This document shows, one piece after another, positions 35,748 through 44,101 of a DNA stretch of 64,000 nucleotides. The number at the start of each line of letters is the position of its first letter. Position 1 is the first letter of the stretch. Source of the stretch: JAIEOG01 sp964611895 (GTDB taxonomy: Bacteria > Bdellovibrionota > FAC87 > UBA2466); contig CAZTDN010000010.1 of NCBI GenBank assembly GCA_964611895.1, forward strand, positions 1 through 64,000, read 5' to 3'. The notes below the pieces were generated by a model, which was given only the letters and a program-made list of their open reading frames with translations, ran no database searches and had not been told where the DNA came from. A program made the translations under genes and the position numbers.

Positions 35748-37790
35748 CTAAGCCTTTGTCTCCATGCTGGATGCGACGATTTGCATGATGTCCATTACCT
35801 GCACTTTGTCGTCCACGCCTTTGTCGGTCACCCCATTGCCTATCATGATTCGGCAGTAAGGGCACGAGGTCGCGATGATATCGGGCTTTTTCTCCATCGC
35901 TTGGCCAACCCGCAGATGGTTTACGCGCTGATCAGCTTTTTCTTCCATCCACATGCGTCCACCACCGGCCCCACAGCAAGTGCCTTTTTCGCGGCTGGCG
36001 GGGAGTTCTTCCACGTTGGCACCGGGAACATGGGACAGAATATGCCGAGGCTCGTCGTACACTTCGTTGACCCGTCCGTAGTAGCATGAGTCGTGGTAGA
36101 CGACTTTTTTGTCTAATGATTTGGTCATTTTGACTTTGCCTTCATGCACCAGCCGAGAAACCAAATCTCCGGCGCGGATGATTTCCCACTTACCCCCAAA
36201 GTCCGGGTATTCGTTCGCCATGGTGTTGAAACAATGCGGACAATTCACCAGAATTTTTTTGATGCCGTAGGAGTTGATTTTTGCGACCAATGCCTCGGCC
36301 ATCGTTTGAAAGAGGTATTCGTTACCCAGGCGGCGAGCAGTTTCCCCATTGCACAGTTCTTCTTTTCCCAAGATTCCAAAAGAAACACCGGCTTCTTTCA
36401 GGATTTTGACAAACGACTGCGTGGTTTTACGATTGTTCGAATCAAACGCGCCTCCACAGCCGACGTAGTAAAGATACTCAACATTGGGGTTATCCGCCAC
36501 GCGAGGCACATCTAGTCCGTCAGTCCACGCGGCCCGTTCCTCGGAGCTGATACCCCAGGGATTGGAGTTATTTTCCAAGCCCTTGAATGCGCGGTTGAGT
36601 TCATCCGGGAATCGAGAGGCTTCCTGAACTAGATGCTGTCGCAGAGCAACGATTTTATCGACGTATTCAATATTCACTGGGCAAGCTTCTTCGCAAGCAC
36701 GGCAAGTGTTGCAGGACCAAACCACTTCGTCGATTACGGGTTTACCTTCCCCGACGACGACATCCAAGCTGCTGGGGTCGACTCCTGCTTTGAGTAAATC
36801 CGGCTGCTGTTTGTACAGATTGTCTCTCAACTGCAAAAGGAACTGTCGGGGTGCGAGCGGTTTTTGGGTAGAAGTCGCGGGGCACATCGACGAACATCGG
36901 CCGCACTCTGTGCAACTGTACATGTCTAAAGTTTGCTTCCAAGTAAAGTCGAGCGGCTTGGAGCGGCCAAAAGAAGGGTTGTCGCCCGAAAAATCCGCTT
37001 TCGCGATTTTGCCCGCGGGCTCGATGCGTCCCAAAAACACATTCGCTACGGCTGTCAGGATGTGAAAATGTTTTGAAAGGGGTAGCAAGTTCAAAAAAGT
37101 GAGGATGACTAGGTTGTGCACCCACCAAGCGATATCGCTCGCCAAAGATGCCGCTTCCACATTGCTACCAAAGAGATCCGCAAGTGCAGCCGTAAGGGGT
37201 TGCCACCGGGCTTCTTCCAAACCCTGTGCCGTTGCTCCCAGGGAGACTAGTCGTCCCGCGTCATAAAAGAACCCTGAAATCATAATAGTTGCGATAAAAC
37301 TGAGGATGAGTAGGGCTTCGTGGTGTTTTTGGCTGTGGAGTTTTGCTTCAGCCGGGAGAAACCCCATCAAGCGCTGCGGTTTGAGGATCAACCAGCGGTA
37401 GAAAAGCACCCCTACCGCACAGAGCACGGCAAGTTGGAAAAGGTCCTTGGCCAGAGAGTAGGGCCCTGCGATGAGACTGGGAATTTCAAAACCAGGAAAC
37501 CAGCCCCGGGAAAACATAGTGACGACTTGAAGGCCGAGCGTGATGAAACCCCAGAACACGACGATGTGCAGTACTCCCGCCATCCCACCGTCTCGGAAAA
37601 ACTTGTACTGACCGAAAGCGTAAACGAGGGTATTACGAGCGCGCTTTCCCCAGGTCTTTGCGCTGTAGTCTCGCCCATCGTCCTTGCGCATTTTGAGCAA
37701 GAGCCGCAGGCGATTGGTCACTTGGAACAGAAAGAGAGATATTCCTGCGACAAAAGCGGTGGTCCAGAGGGCTGTTGCGAGCATCGACAT
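35748..37790 (-). CDS. EtfD-like membrane Fe-S oxidoreductase (nitrate-reductase-gamma / CCG-domain fusion)
   Basis: 680 residues; ATG 37790 is chosen for GGGAG eight bases upstream. The N-terminal half has about six membrane helices resembling the gamma (cytochrome b) subunit of nitrate reductase. Two ferredoxin-type [4Fe-4S] motifs follow (CTECGRCSSMCPATS near residue 290, CNTCRACEEACPVN near 365). Two cysteine-rich CCG domains come after (YYVGCGG with NCPHCFN, and HDSCYYGR with GTCCGAGGG). This architecture matches proteins such as mycobacterial EtfD, which pass electrons from electron-transfer flavoprotein in fatty-acid oxidation to the quinone pool. The ETF genes are not in the window, so the partner is inferred. 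Confidence 0.82.
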   Translation of the reverse strand: MSMLATALWTTAFVAGISLFLFQVTNRLRLLLKMRKDDGRDYSAKTWGKRARNTLVYAFGQYKFFRDGGMAGVLHIVVFWGFITLGLQVVTMFSRGWFPGFEIPSLIAGPYSLAKDLFQLAVLCAVGVLFYRWLILKPQRLMGFLPAEAKLHSQKHHEALLILSFIATIMISGFFYDAGRLVSLGATAQGLEEARWQPLTAALADLFGSNVEAASLASDIAWWVHNLVILTFLNLLPLSKHFHILTAVANVFLGRIEPAGKIAKADFSGDNPSFGRSKPLDFTWKQTLDMYSCTECGRCSSMCPATSTQKPLAPRQFLLQLRDNLYKQQPDLLKAGVDPSSLDVVVGEGKPVIDEVVWSCNTCRACEEACPVNIEYVDKIVALRQHLVQEASRFPDELNRAFKGLENNSNPWGISSEERAAWTDGLDVPRVADNPNVEYLYYVGCGGAFDSNNRKTTQSFVKILKEAGVSFGILGKEELCNGETARRLGNEYLFQTMAEALVAKINSYGIKKILVNCPHCFNTMANEYPDFGGKWEIIRAGDLVSRLVHEGKVKMTKSLDKKVVYHDSCYYGRVNEVYDEPRHILSHVPGANVEELPASREKGTCCGAGGGRMWMEEKADQRVNHLRVGQAMEKKPDIIATSCPYCRIMIGNGVTDKGVDDKVQVMDIMQIVASSMETKA

Positions 37791-37847
37791 GGTGGATTCT
37801 CCCGTCAGTAGAAGCAAACTGTCTAATAGTTAAGAATACCCTGCCAC

Positions 37848-38654
37848 TCAAACAATGGGAAAGAGATCTTCCCTTCGATTTGCCCAGGCGTCGAGTTGAC
37901 TGCGGGTCGATGCCCCATGGGAGGAATCGTAGCGAAAGAGCAATACCGACGGCTTACGGGCGACCTGGTGGCGTACTTTGCCCCACGGATCGACGACCAA
38001 GCTGTGACCGTAGGTCAGAGCTCCGTTCCCGGAGCGGCCAACTAAGCCAGGTGCTGCGACATAGAATTGGTTTTCGATCGCCCGAGCCCGCAATAGCGTT
38101 TGCCAATGCGCACGGCCAGTGGGGACGGTGAATGCCGCTGGTAAAAAAACAAGTTCCGCGCCTTTCTTTTTCAACGAGCGAAAAAGCTCAGGGAACCGCA
38201 GGTCATAACATATCGATAAGCCAAAGCAGGTCTTTCGATATTCGAATACAACCGTGGCATCTCCTGCATCCGTGTACTGAGATTCGTCGTATTTTCGGTC
38301 GGGGAGGTCTGCGCGAAAAAGAAATATTTTTCTGTAGCGCGCGAGAGTTTGCCCTTCGGGGCCAAACACGAGCTGCGTATTATACTGTTTTCCCGAGGGG
38401 CTGGGCTCTCGCAGAGTTCCGGGCAAAAGGCAAACCGCCAATTTCCTAGCCCAATCTGCAAAAACTTCGCTCAGCTCCCCAAAACGTGCCGTAATCGCGG
38501 GGCAGTCTTTGGAGTGACCGGTAAAATATGCCATTTCAGGAAAAGAAACCAGTTCAGCCCCTCGTTTGGCCGCGCGTTCGCATAGAGAGCGCATGGTCTT
38601 AAGGTTTTGGCTCAGGTTCGCCGAACTTTGCATTTGAATGAGCGCGATTTTCAT
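37848..38654 (-). CDS. Carbon-nitrogen hydrolase, Nit1/deaminated-glutathione amidase type
   Basis: A 268-residue nitrilase-superfamily amidase. The Glu-Lys-Cys triad is visible: SFPEMAYF near residue 41, RYRKIFLF near 106 and GLSICYDLRFPELFRSL near 145. The RFPELFR pattern after the Cys is typical of the Nit branch that repairs deaminated glutathione. The neighbours (gamma-glutamyltransferase, gshB, gshA) support that substrate, although omega-amidase activity is an alternative. It is divergent from the ggt gene across a 7-base inverted repeat. Confidence 0.82.
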   Translation of the reverse strand: MKIALIQMQSSANLSQNLKTMRSLCERAAKRGAELVSFPEMAYFTGHSKDCPAITARFGELSEVFADWARKLAVCLLPGTLREPSPSGKQYNTQLVFGPEGQTLARYRKIFLFRADLPDRKYDESQYTDAGDATVVFEYRKTCFGLSICYDLRFPELFRSLKKKGAELVFLPAAFTVPTGRAHWQTLLRARAIENQFYVAAPGLVGRSGNGALTYGHSLVVDPWGKVRHQVARKPSVLLFRYDSSHGASTRSQLDAWANRREDLFPIV

Positions 38655-38684
38655 TGGCGTATCGTTCTATAAAATTGTACGCCA
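38655..38684. promoter_or_regulatory. Inverted repeat and divergent promoter candidate between Nit1-like gene and ggt
   Basis: TGGCGTA (38655-38661) and TACGCCA (38678-38684) form a perfect 7-base inverted repeat around a 16-base AT-rich spacer. The spacer contains TATAAA (plus) and TATAGA (minus). The left arm abuts the start codon of the Nit1-like gene. The geometry suits an operator or a shared divergent promoter; no regulator is known. Confidence 0.4.
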
Positions 38685-38726
38685 CTTCAAACGGGTTTGC
38701 TGTAGTCTTTGGTGCTTATGCGTGCG

Positions 38727-40463
38727 ATGAAAAACATTTCTGTCCTTCTGTTATTAGTCAGCTGTACTACGGCGCCACGGTTGCCCCTCTATCAGCTCGC
38801 ACCTGAACAGCTAGAGGTTGCAAAATGGGGGCGAGTACCAGGTTGCTGCACTGCCGCAGGGCCACAGTTTGCTGTGGCGACAGGTGGCACTCATTCGGCT
38901 GAAGCCGCCATGGAAATTTTCGCCCAGGGTGGAAATTTCATCGACGCCGCGGTGGCGGCCGCTTTTAGCTTGAGTGTGGAGCGGCCGCATTCTGCGGGAT
39001 TAGGGGGCGGAGGGTTTGCGACTGTCCACTGGGCTGGAAAAAAAGACGGTCTTTTTTTGGACTTTAGAGAAACGGCTCCTCAGAAAGCGACTCACGATTT
39101 TTTTCTGCGGCCAGACGGCAAAAAGCGCGTTGATCGCTCCAGTCAGGAAGGTATTTTTTCAGTGGCCACACCGGGATTTGTGGCAGGGATGTGGGACTTG
39201 CACCAGAGAGGGGGAAAACTTCCCTGGGCGCAGGTGCTTCAGCCAGCGATGCATCTGGCGGCAAATGGATTCATTATCTACCCGCACCTTGCAGAGAGGT
39301 TGAAAAAGTATTCTGATTTGCTCCGCAAAGACGAGGGTGCAAGAGGGGTCTTTTTCGATGGTAAACGAGTTCTTGGCTTGGGCGATAGACTGGTGCAACG
39401 GGATTTAGCGAACACGCTCTCGCTAGTGGCACAGCTTGGTCCTGATGTTTTCTACAAAGGCGCCGTCGCGGACAAGATTGTCTCTACTGTGCAAAAATAT
39501 GGCGGAGTCCTGTCTGCCAAAGATCTAATCGACTACAAAGCGGTGGAAAGAGAACCACTGGTAGCTACTGCTGGTTCTCGAAAAATTCTTTCGGCGCCGC
39601 CACCCAGCGCCGGCGGAATCCTATTAGTGGAGATGATGAAAGTGTGGGCTGGTTTGACCAGCTCGCAAAAACCCCAATCGATGCCAGGCTATTTTCACTT
39701 GCTTGCTGAGGTGTTCAAGCGAGGTTTTGCAGAGCGTTCACAGGCGATAGGCGACCCCGCGTTTGTGAAAGTCCCGGTAGAGGCGCTTACTTCCGACGCT
39801 TTCGCCGACAAAGTACGTGAAGCACTGGATCCTCACAAAGCAGTTCCATCCAGTCAAATCCGACCTGGGCTTCCGCCCCCAGAGTCACACGGAACGACTG
39901 GTCTGGCGATAATGGACTCCGACGGCAACGCGATTGCACTCTCCATGACAATCAATGCAAGAGTGGGTTCGGGAATCGTGGCTTCAGGGACGGGAATTTT
40001 GCTCAATAATGAGATGGATGATTTCAGTGTGGTGGCCGGGCAGAAAAACCTGTTTGGCCTGACAGGGGATAAGGTCAACGCTATCGCTCCTGGCAAGCGC
40101 CCTGCTTCCAGCATGGCACCAACGATAATTCTGGAGTCAGGCGTCCCGGTGCTCGCATTGACGGCCGTGGGAGGGTCTAGAATAGTGAGCGGAATTGCAC
40201 AAACAACTTTGAATTACTTGGATGTCTATCCGGGCGATTTAAGGAAAGCGCTCTTTGCGCCTCGAATGCACCATCAGTGGCTTCCCGATAAGTTAGAAGT
40301 CGAAGAAGTGGTCTCGAGTGCAGATAGAAGCGAGCTAAAATCAAAGGGGCATGCAGTGGTTACCATGGAGCACGATCAGATAGTTTTGGCTGTAGGCAAA
40401 GAGAAAGAACAGCTGCGTGCCGTACATGATCCTAGAACCGAGGGAGGGGCGCAGGCACAGTGA
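38727..40463 (+). CDS. ggt: Gamma-glutamyltransferase lipoprotein
   Basis: 578 residues. ATG 38727 gives a lipoprotein signal (MKNISVLLLLVSC); an in-frame ATG at 38718 is possible. N-terminal GGTHSAEAAMEIFAQGGNFI and AAFSLSVERPHSAGLGGGGF are family motifs. The autoproteolytic/nucleophilic Thr lies in HGTTGLAIMDSDGNAIALS near residue 390. MINARVGSG-like and RPASSMAPTI motifs complete the small subunit. It cleaves gamma-glutamyl bonds of glutathione in the periplasm; lipid anchoring is less usual than a soluble form. The stop overlaps gshB as GTGA. Confidence 0.93.
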   Translation: MKNISVLLLLVSCTTAPRLPLYQLAPEQLEVAKWGRVPGCCTAAGPQFAVATGGTHSAEAAMEIFAQGGNFIDAAVAAAFSLSVERPHSAGLGGGGFATVHWAGKKDGLFLDFRETAPQKATHDFFLRPDGKKRVDRSSQEGIFSVATPGFVAGMWDLHQRGGKLPWAQVLQPAMHLAANGFIIYPHLAERLKKYSDLLRKDEGARGVFFDGKRVLGLGDRLVQRDLANTLSLVAQLGPDVFYKGAVADKIVSTVQKYGGVLSAKDLIDYKAVEREPLVATAGSRKILSAPPPSAGGILLVEMMKVWAGLTSSQKPQSMPGYFHLLAEVFKRGFAERSQAIGDPAFVKVPVEALTSDAFADKVREALDPHKAVPSSQIRPGLPPPESHGTTGLAIMDSDGNAIALSMTINARVGSGIVASGTGILLNNEMDDFSVVAGQKNLFGLTGDKVNAIAPGKRPASSMAPTIILESGVPVLALTAVGGSRIVSGIAQTTLNYLDVYPGDLRKALFAPRMHHQWLPDKLEVEEVVSSADRSELKSKGHAVVTMEHDQIVLAVGKEKEQLRAVHDPRTEGGAQAQ

Positions 40464-41398
40464 AGACTCTTTACATTGGCGATCCGTTTCCCAGGTTGAA
40501 GCCCGCGACCGATAGTTCGTTGGCCTTGGTGCGCGAGGATTTAAAGCGAAAGAACAAAGTATTTTGGGCCGAACCAAGTGCTTTGCGGCTTGAGCAGGGC
40601 AAGCTCTGGGTTTCTGCCATGCCTTGCGTCCAATGTGATGAGGGAATGACGCCGGAAGTAGGAACGAACCAAGAAAAAGCGCTACGGGATTTTAACGTAG
40701 TTTGGATTCGCAAGGACCCGCCTTTTGATTCCGAATATACGTCCTTGTGTTGGCTGCTCGCGCTGGAAGAAAAATCTGTGCTGATGGTGAATCGGCCCAG
40801 CCTTTTGTTACGTTACCACGAAAAACTCCTGCCTTTCGAAGCGCATGCGCAGGGTTTTTTGAGCGCCAAAGACCTCATTCCCACTCACGTTGGTAGCGCT
40901 GGTACAGCCAGGGATTTTTTGAAGCGAGGGGGGATAGATTGGGCAATTCGAAAGCCTTTTTTTGGTTTTGGCGGGGCGGACATCAAGCGGTTTCAGGTGG
41001 GCGATTCAAAGCGTTTACCCAATGAGGACGAACTCGAACTGACTCAGCCTTATTTAGAAGAGATTTCAACTCTGGGTGACCGCCGCGTGTTTTTTCTTGC
41101 AGGCAGATATATCGGCGACTTTGTAAGGCTTCCTCAAGCGGGTGAAGTAGTGAGTAATATCGCGCGAGGCGGCAGAGCTGCGGTGTTGCCGTTGACCGCC
41201 AAACAAAAAACGGTAGTCGATAGGCTGGGTAAGTTTCTGAAAAAGGTGGGAATTGTTTTTGCGGGGGCAGATATGATCGGGAGTCGGGTTTCGGAAGTCA
41301 ATGTGACCTCTCCCACCGGCTTATTGAGTTATCGGCAGTTGACCGGGATCGATTTGGTGCCGCGCATTTTGGACTATATCGAGCGATCGGCACTGTAG
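40460..41398 (+). CDS. gshB: Glutathione synthetase
   Basis: ATP-grasp ligase adding glycine to gamma-glutamylcysteine. The 312-residue chain follows prokaryotic GshB: KTLYIGDPFPRLKPATDSS start, WIRKDPPFDSEYTSLCWLLA near residue 87, VNRPSLLLRYHEKLLPF near 110, WAIRKPFFGFGGADI near 165 and ISTLGDRRVFFLAGRYIG near 200. FAGADMIGSRVSEVNVTSP near 270 is the Mg/ATP-binding end. GTG 40460 overlaps the ggt stop. The 3' end overlaps the convergent gshA by 25 bases. Confidence 0.9.
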   Translation: MKTLYIGDPFPRLKPATDSSLALVREDLKRKNKVFWAEPSALRLEQGKLWVSAMPCVQCDEGMTPEVGTNQEKALRDFNVVWIRKDPPFDSEYTSLCWLLALEEKSVLMVNRPSLLLRYHEKLLPFEAHAQGFLSAKDLIPTHVGSAGTARDFLKRGGIDWAIRKPFFGFGGADIKRFQVGDSKRLPNEDELELTQPYLEEISTLGDRRVFFLAGRYIGDFVRLPQAGEVVSNIARGGRAAVLPLTAKQKTVVDRLGKFLKKVGIVFAGADMIGSRVSEVNVTSPTGLLSYRQLTGIDLVPRILDYIERSAL

Positions 41399-42720
41399 AG
41401 AATCGCCTTGGTGATATCTTTTTTCCACGGGCCTAGGAAGTTTTCTAACAATAAATTGGCGGGATTTTTTCCTTGGGCGACATTTTTTTCTAACGGCACA
41501 AGGAATTTTTCTTCTCCCCGCCCGCGTTTCAAAAGCGAATCGCGCGAGGCGGCCAATAGCTCGCTTGCCAGGGTTTCTAGATGTAAGCCGCCCACCTTGG
41601 CGCGCAATCCTTCGCGGCCTGCTGCCACCCAAAGCTCGTTGCGAAGTTTGTCGGATAGGGTTCCCAAGCAATCAAGGGCTTGGAGGCGAGCATCGGGGCC
41701 ATACATCAGGCCAGTCCAAAATGCCACGGCAGCGTATCGGTCCACGGTTCGCAATCCGTCGATAGAACGGACTTCGATATAGCCCGGCTTAATGCGCGCT
41801 TCGGTAAATAGCTGGCGGAGGGAGTTGAGCTCATTTTCTTCGTTGAGTTCGCAGTTTTCGAGCTGTCCTTGTTGAATATCTTCCAGAGAGTGCCCAAGGG
41901 ACTCTACATTTTTGCCATCGCGATTGGCGACAAACATTAACGGGCGCTTCCATGCCAAACGGCAGTAGGTATCAAAATCAAAATCGTCTTGGAAAGCTTC
42001 AGGCATCAGCCCTGTTCGATGCGGGTCGGTGTTCCTCCAGACTTCGGATCGGAAAGACAACCAACCGTTGGGTTTTCCCGCGCTGAGCGGGGAGTTGCCA
42101 AACAGAGCGCACGACAGCGGAGCGACAGCCAGTGCCGTGCGGAGCATTTCGATGGCTTCGTTCTCACTGGAGTAATCAAAATTGATTTGTATAGACGAAG
42201 TTAGCCGCATCATCGTGGTTCCGAGCGACCCGTGCTGGCTGAGGTAGTCCGTCATGATGCGGTAGCGGGTGAGGGGAATGACATCGATATCTTCTACGGT
42301 GGCGATAGGGTTCACTCCTAAGCCAATCCAATGCAAGCCTAGGGGTTTGGAAAGAGCGTCGACGTGGTTTTCAAAAGCATCAAGTGTTTTGAACGTTTCG
42401 CCCACTGTGGGTTGTGGGGCGGCTGCAAACTCGAGTTGGCTGCCGGGTTCCAGGGAAACTTTACCGGTGGGGCCACTAAGGCCCAGTGGGAAAGCTTCGG
42501 AGTAAGTAGCGATTTCCCATCCCAAGCGTTTTGCGAGTTGTACTAGGAATTGCTCGGCTCCGAGGGGGTTGTTTCCTAGGCGGTACTGAAGAGAACGACC
42601 ATCGGGCCAGTTTCCGATACGTTCAATCTCAAGTCCGATATTTCGGGCGGAGGGTAGGCGGCATTGACTGCGAAGGAGGTCCGCCGTTTTTTCCCAACCC
42701 TTTTTCTTTCCAGTAGACAC
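41374..42720 (-). CDS. gshA: Glutamate-cysteine ligase, GCS2 (plant/alphaproteobacterial) type
   Basis: First glutathione enzyme, joining glutamate and cysteine. The 448-residue chain resembles plant-type GCS: GLEIERIG near residue 28, SLEPGSQLEFAAAPQ near 92 and IPLTRYRIMTDYL near 160. MMRLTSSIQINFDYSSE lies near 183 and the C-terminal half has YIEVRSIDGL. EgtA is a relative, but the adjoining gshB supports glutathione. The start is GTG 42720, only 6 bases after a TATAGT box with TTGCAG 17 bases further up, so the mRNA may be leaderless. It converges on gshB. Confidence 0.87.
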   Translation of the reverse strand: MSTGKKKGWEKTADLLRSQCRLPSARNIGLEIERIGNWPDGRSLQYRLGNNPLGAEQFLVQLAKRLGWEIATYSEAFPLGLSGPTGKVSLEPGSQLEFAAAPQPTVGETFKTLDAFENHVDALSKPLGLHWIGLGVNPIATVEDIDVIPLTRYRIMTDYLSQHGSLGTTMMRLTSSIQINFDYSSENEAIEMLRTALAVAPLSCALFGNSPLSAGKPNGWLSFRSEVWRNTDPHRTGLMPEAFQDDFDFDTYCRLAWKRPLMFVANRDGKNVESLGHSLEDIQQGQLENCELNEENELNSLRQLFTEARIKPGYIEVRSIDGLRTVDRYAAVAFWTGLMYGPDARLQALDCLGTLSDKLRNELWVAAGREGLRAKVGGLHLETLASELLAASRDSLLKRGRGEEKFLVPLEKNVAQGKNPANLLLENFLGPWKKDITKAILYSADRSI

Positions 42721-42726
42721 TTGCGC

Positions 42727-42755
42727 ACTATACTCAGGGGGTTGCCCACCTGCAA
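42727..42755 (-). promoter_or_regulatory. Promoter of gshA (probably leaderless)
   Basis: Read on the minus strand: -35 TTGCAG (42755-42750), a 17-base spacer and -10 TATAGT (42732-42727), then six bases to the GTG start at 42720. The expected transcription start falls on or beside the start codon, and no Shine-Dalgarno is present. Confidence 0.6.
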
Positions 42756-42770
42756 TCGTGGTGCTACTTT
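42742..42770 (+). promoter_or_regulatory. Candidate promoter of tRNA-Ala
   Basis: TTGCCC (42742-42747), a 17-base spacer whose last bases are TGC (extended -10), then TACTTT (42765-42770). The predicted start lies about 37 bases before the tRNA. It overlaps the divergent gshA promoter. Confidence 0.4.
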
Positions 42771-42814
42771 GCCTTCCTTTATTGGTTTTTGGGGGAGACT
42801 AGGATTTTTTTCGA

Positions 42815-42887
42815 GGGCCGGTAGCTCAGTTGGGAGAGCGCCACGTTCGCAATGTGGAGGTCGAGGGTTCGATCCCCTTCCGGTCCA
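42815..42887 (+). tRNA. tRNA-Ala (anticodon CGC)
   Basis: A full 73-base cloverleaf: acceptor GGGCCGG/CCGGTCC, D arm GCTC/GAGC, anticodon stem CCACG/TGTGG with loop TTCGCAA (anticodon CGC, reading GCG), T arm GAGGG TTCGATC CCCTT and discriminator A. The third acceptor pair is G-T, the G3:U70 pair that AlaRS recognises. CCA is not encoded. Confidence 0.96.
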
Positions 42888-42898
42888 AATTCAAACTC

Positions 42899-43324
42899 TC
42901 ACTTTTTGTACACCAGCGTAAGCAAGACGCCGCCTACGACACATTGTAATAGGCCACCCAAAACCCACCCCAGCAAAATCGTGCTAGTGATTGGGCTGAC
43001 ACTATACTGAATGAAACTGTGCCCAGCACAGAACAGCCCCATGAGGAGCCCAAACCGTACGCCTTCCATGGGGCCAGTGCCGTTGTAGCCCTTCACGAAT
43101 AAAAACGTAAAGTACTTGGCGATGATGAACTGGCCCAAGATCATCCAAATAAAATGCTGCTGCATCTCTTCTTTGGGGCGCCAGGCGCTTGCAGTCGCAT
43201 GGTAATCACCGTCCAACAAAACGCCATGCAGAACAAAGTCCGTTGCAAACACGAAAACGAACATCGCCAAAGTGGCCAACATAAAACGCTGAACGTTGAT
43301 GCCTTTCAAAAAACTCTTGAGCAT
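42899..43324 (-). CDS. Small integral membrane protein, unknown
   Basis: 141 residues with four probable membrane helices (FMLATLAMFVFVFATDFVLH, FIWMILGQFIIAKYFTFLFV, FGLLMGLFCAGHSFIQY, ILLGWVLGGLLQCVVGGVLL). A short charged segment (HATASAWRPKEEMQQH) connects helices 1 and 2. Family not recognised with confidence. It has its own promoter (TATAAT at 43368-43363 on the minus strand) and GGGGGA before the ATG. It converges on tRNA-Ala, 11 bases away. Confidence 0.72.
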   Translation of the reverse strand: MLKSFLKGINVQRFMLATLAMFVFVFATDFVLHGVLLDGDYHATASAWRPKEEMQQHFIWMILGQFIIAKYFTFLFVKGYNGTGPMEGVRFGLLMGLFCAGHSFIQYSVSPITSTILLGWVLGGLLQCVVGGVLLTLVYKK

Positions 43325-43362
43325 TTTGTTTTCCCCCGATGCTGATCAAAAATCAAAGCTAG

Positions 43363-43368
43363 ATTATA
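43363..43368 (-). promoter_or_regulatory. -10 box of the membrane-protein gene
   Basis: A consensus TATAAT on the minus strand, 38 bases before the ATG at 43324, leaving a leader of about 32 bases with GGGGGA as ribosome site. No convincing -35 is seen. The remaining 140 bases up to 43510 hold the unidentified promoter of the pseudopilin operon and nothing else I can name. Confidence 0.5.
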
Positions 43369-43510
43369 CATTAACCTGTTTATTACGCGTTACGCCAAGT
43401 TCCTAAACACTTTCGTCTAGTCTGAATACACCCCCACAGCTTTTCCACACGATTCCGGTCACCTAGCCGCACCCTATCGAAATACCGTCGATTCAGGTAA
43501 AATAAACTCA

Positions 43511-44101
43511 ATGCTCCCCCGTAAAATCTGCTCACGGAAAAACCAAAGAGGATCTATCGGAATGGGAGTCACGGTGCTGGTTGCCGTGGCGGCTGCGGCT
43601 GTGTACGCACACCTGCTGAGCGATATGAACGCGTTGATTCAAGAATCAAAACATTTGCAGAATCGTGAGCGGAATCGTGCGATCGTAGACTATGTGAAAA
43701 CCAGAGTGAACTGCCCCGAGACGTTTTACCATGTCGCCATCAAGAACAACATGCCCGCCACCCCACCTAAAACTAAAAAGAAGAACAAGGGCACTGGGGG
43801 TTCTGGTACTTCCGTAGTCGATCCGTCGAGCTACAACACAGATCTGCTCGGGGTTACTTACCCTCTCACGAATATTCCTGCGGTTTACAGACCAAAGCTC
43901 GAAAGTGATTTGACCCAGTGTAGTGCCACCAAAGAGCCGGGAGGCGTGCTTTGTGCCAAGGCGGTGAGCACGGTTCCGGTGGGAGACAAGTCATACCCCG
44001 TGCGCTTTTCCATGCCGGTTTATCCGGTTTATCAAGTTCAGGCCGAGATCGATTCCGCAGAAGGCTACATCGGAGTGGGGTCGTTTACATGCATCCCCTA
44101 G
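43511..44101 (+). CDS. Pseudopilin-like protein lacking Glu5 (GspK/PilX-like)
   Basis: 196 residues. A basic N-terminal leader (MLPRKICSRKNQRG) ends in Gly and is followed by a hydrophobic helix (SIGMGVTVLVAVAAAAVYAH), as in type IV prepilins cleaved by PilD. However, the fifth mature residue is Gly, not Glu, which is the pattern of tip pilins such as GspK. The helix continues as a charged coil (LIQESKHLQNRERNRAIVDY). A Lys/Gly/Pro-rich insertion (TPPKTKKKNKGTGGSGT) and paired cysteines follow. It heads a three-gene set, overlapping the next gene by 13 bases. Assignment rests on topology and context. Confidence 0.6.
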   Translation: MLPRKICSRKNQRGSIGMGVTVLVAVAAAAVYAHLLSDMNALIQESKHLQNRERNRAIVDYVKTRVNCPETFYHVAIKNNMPATPPKTKKKNKGTGGSGTSVVDPSSYNTDLLGVTYPLTNIPAVYRPKLESDLTQCSATKEPGGVLCAKAVSTVPVGDKSYPVRFSMPVYPVYQVQAEIDSAEGYIGVGSFTCIP

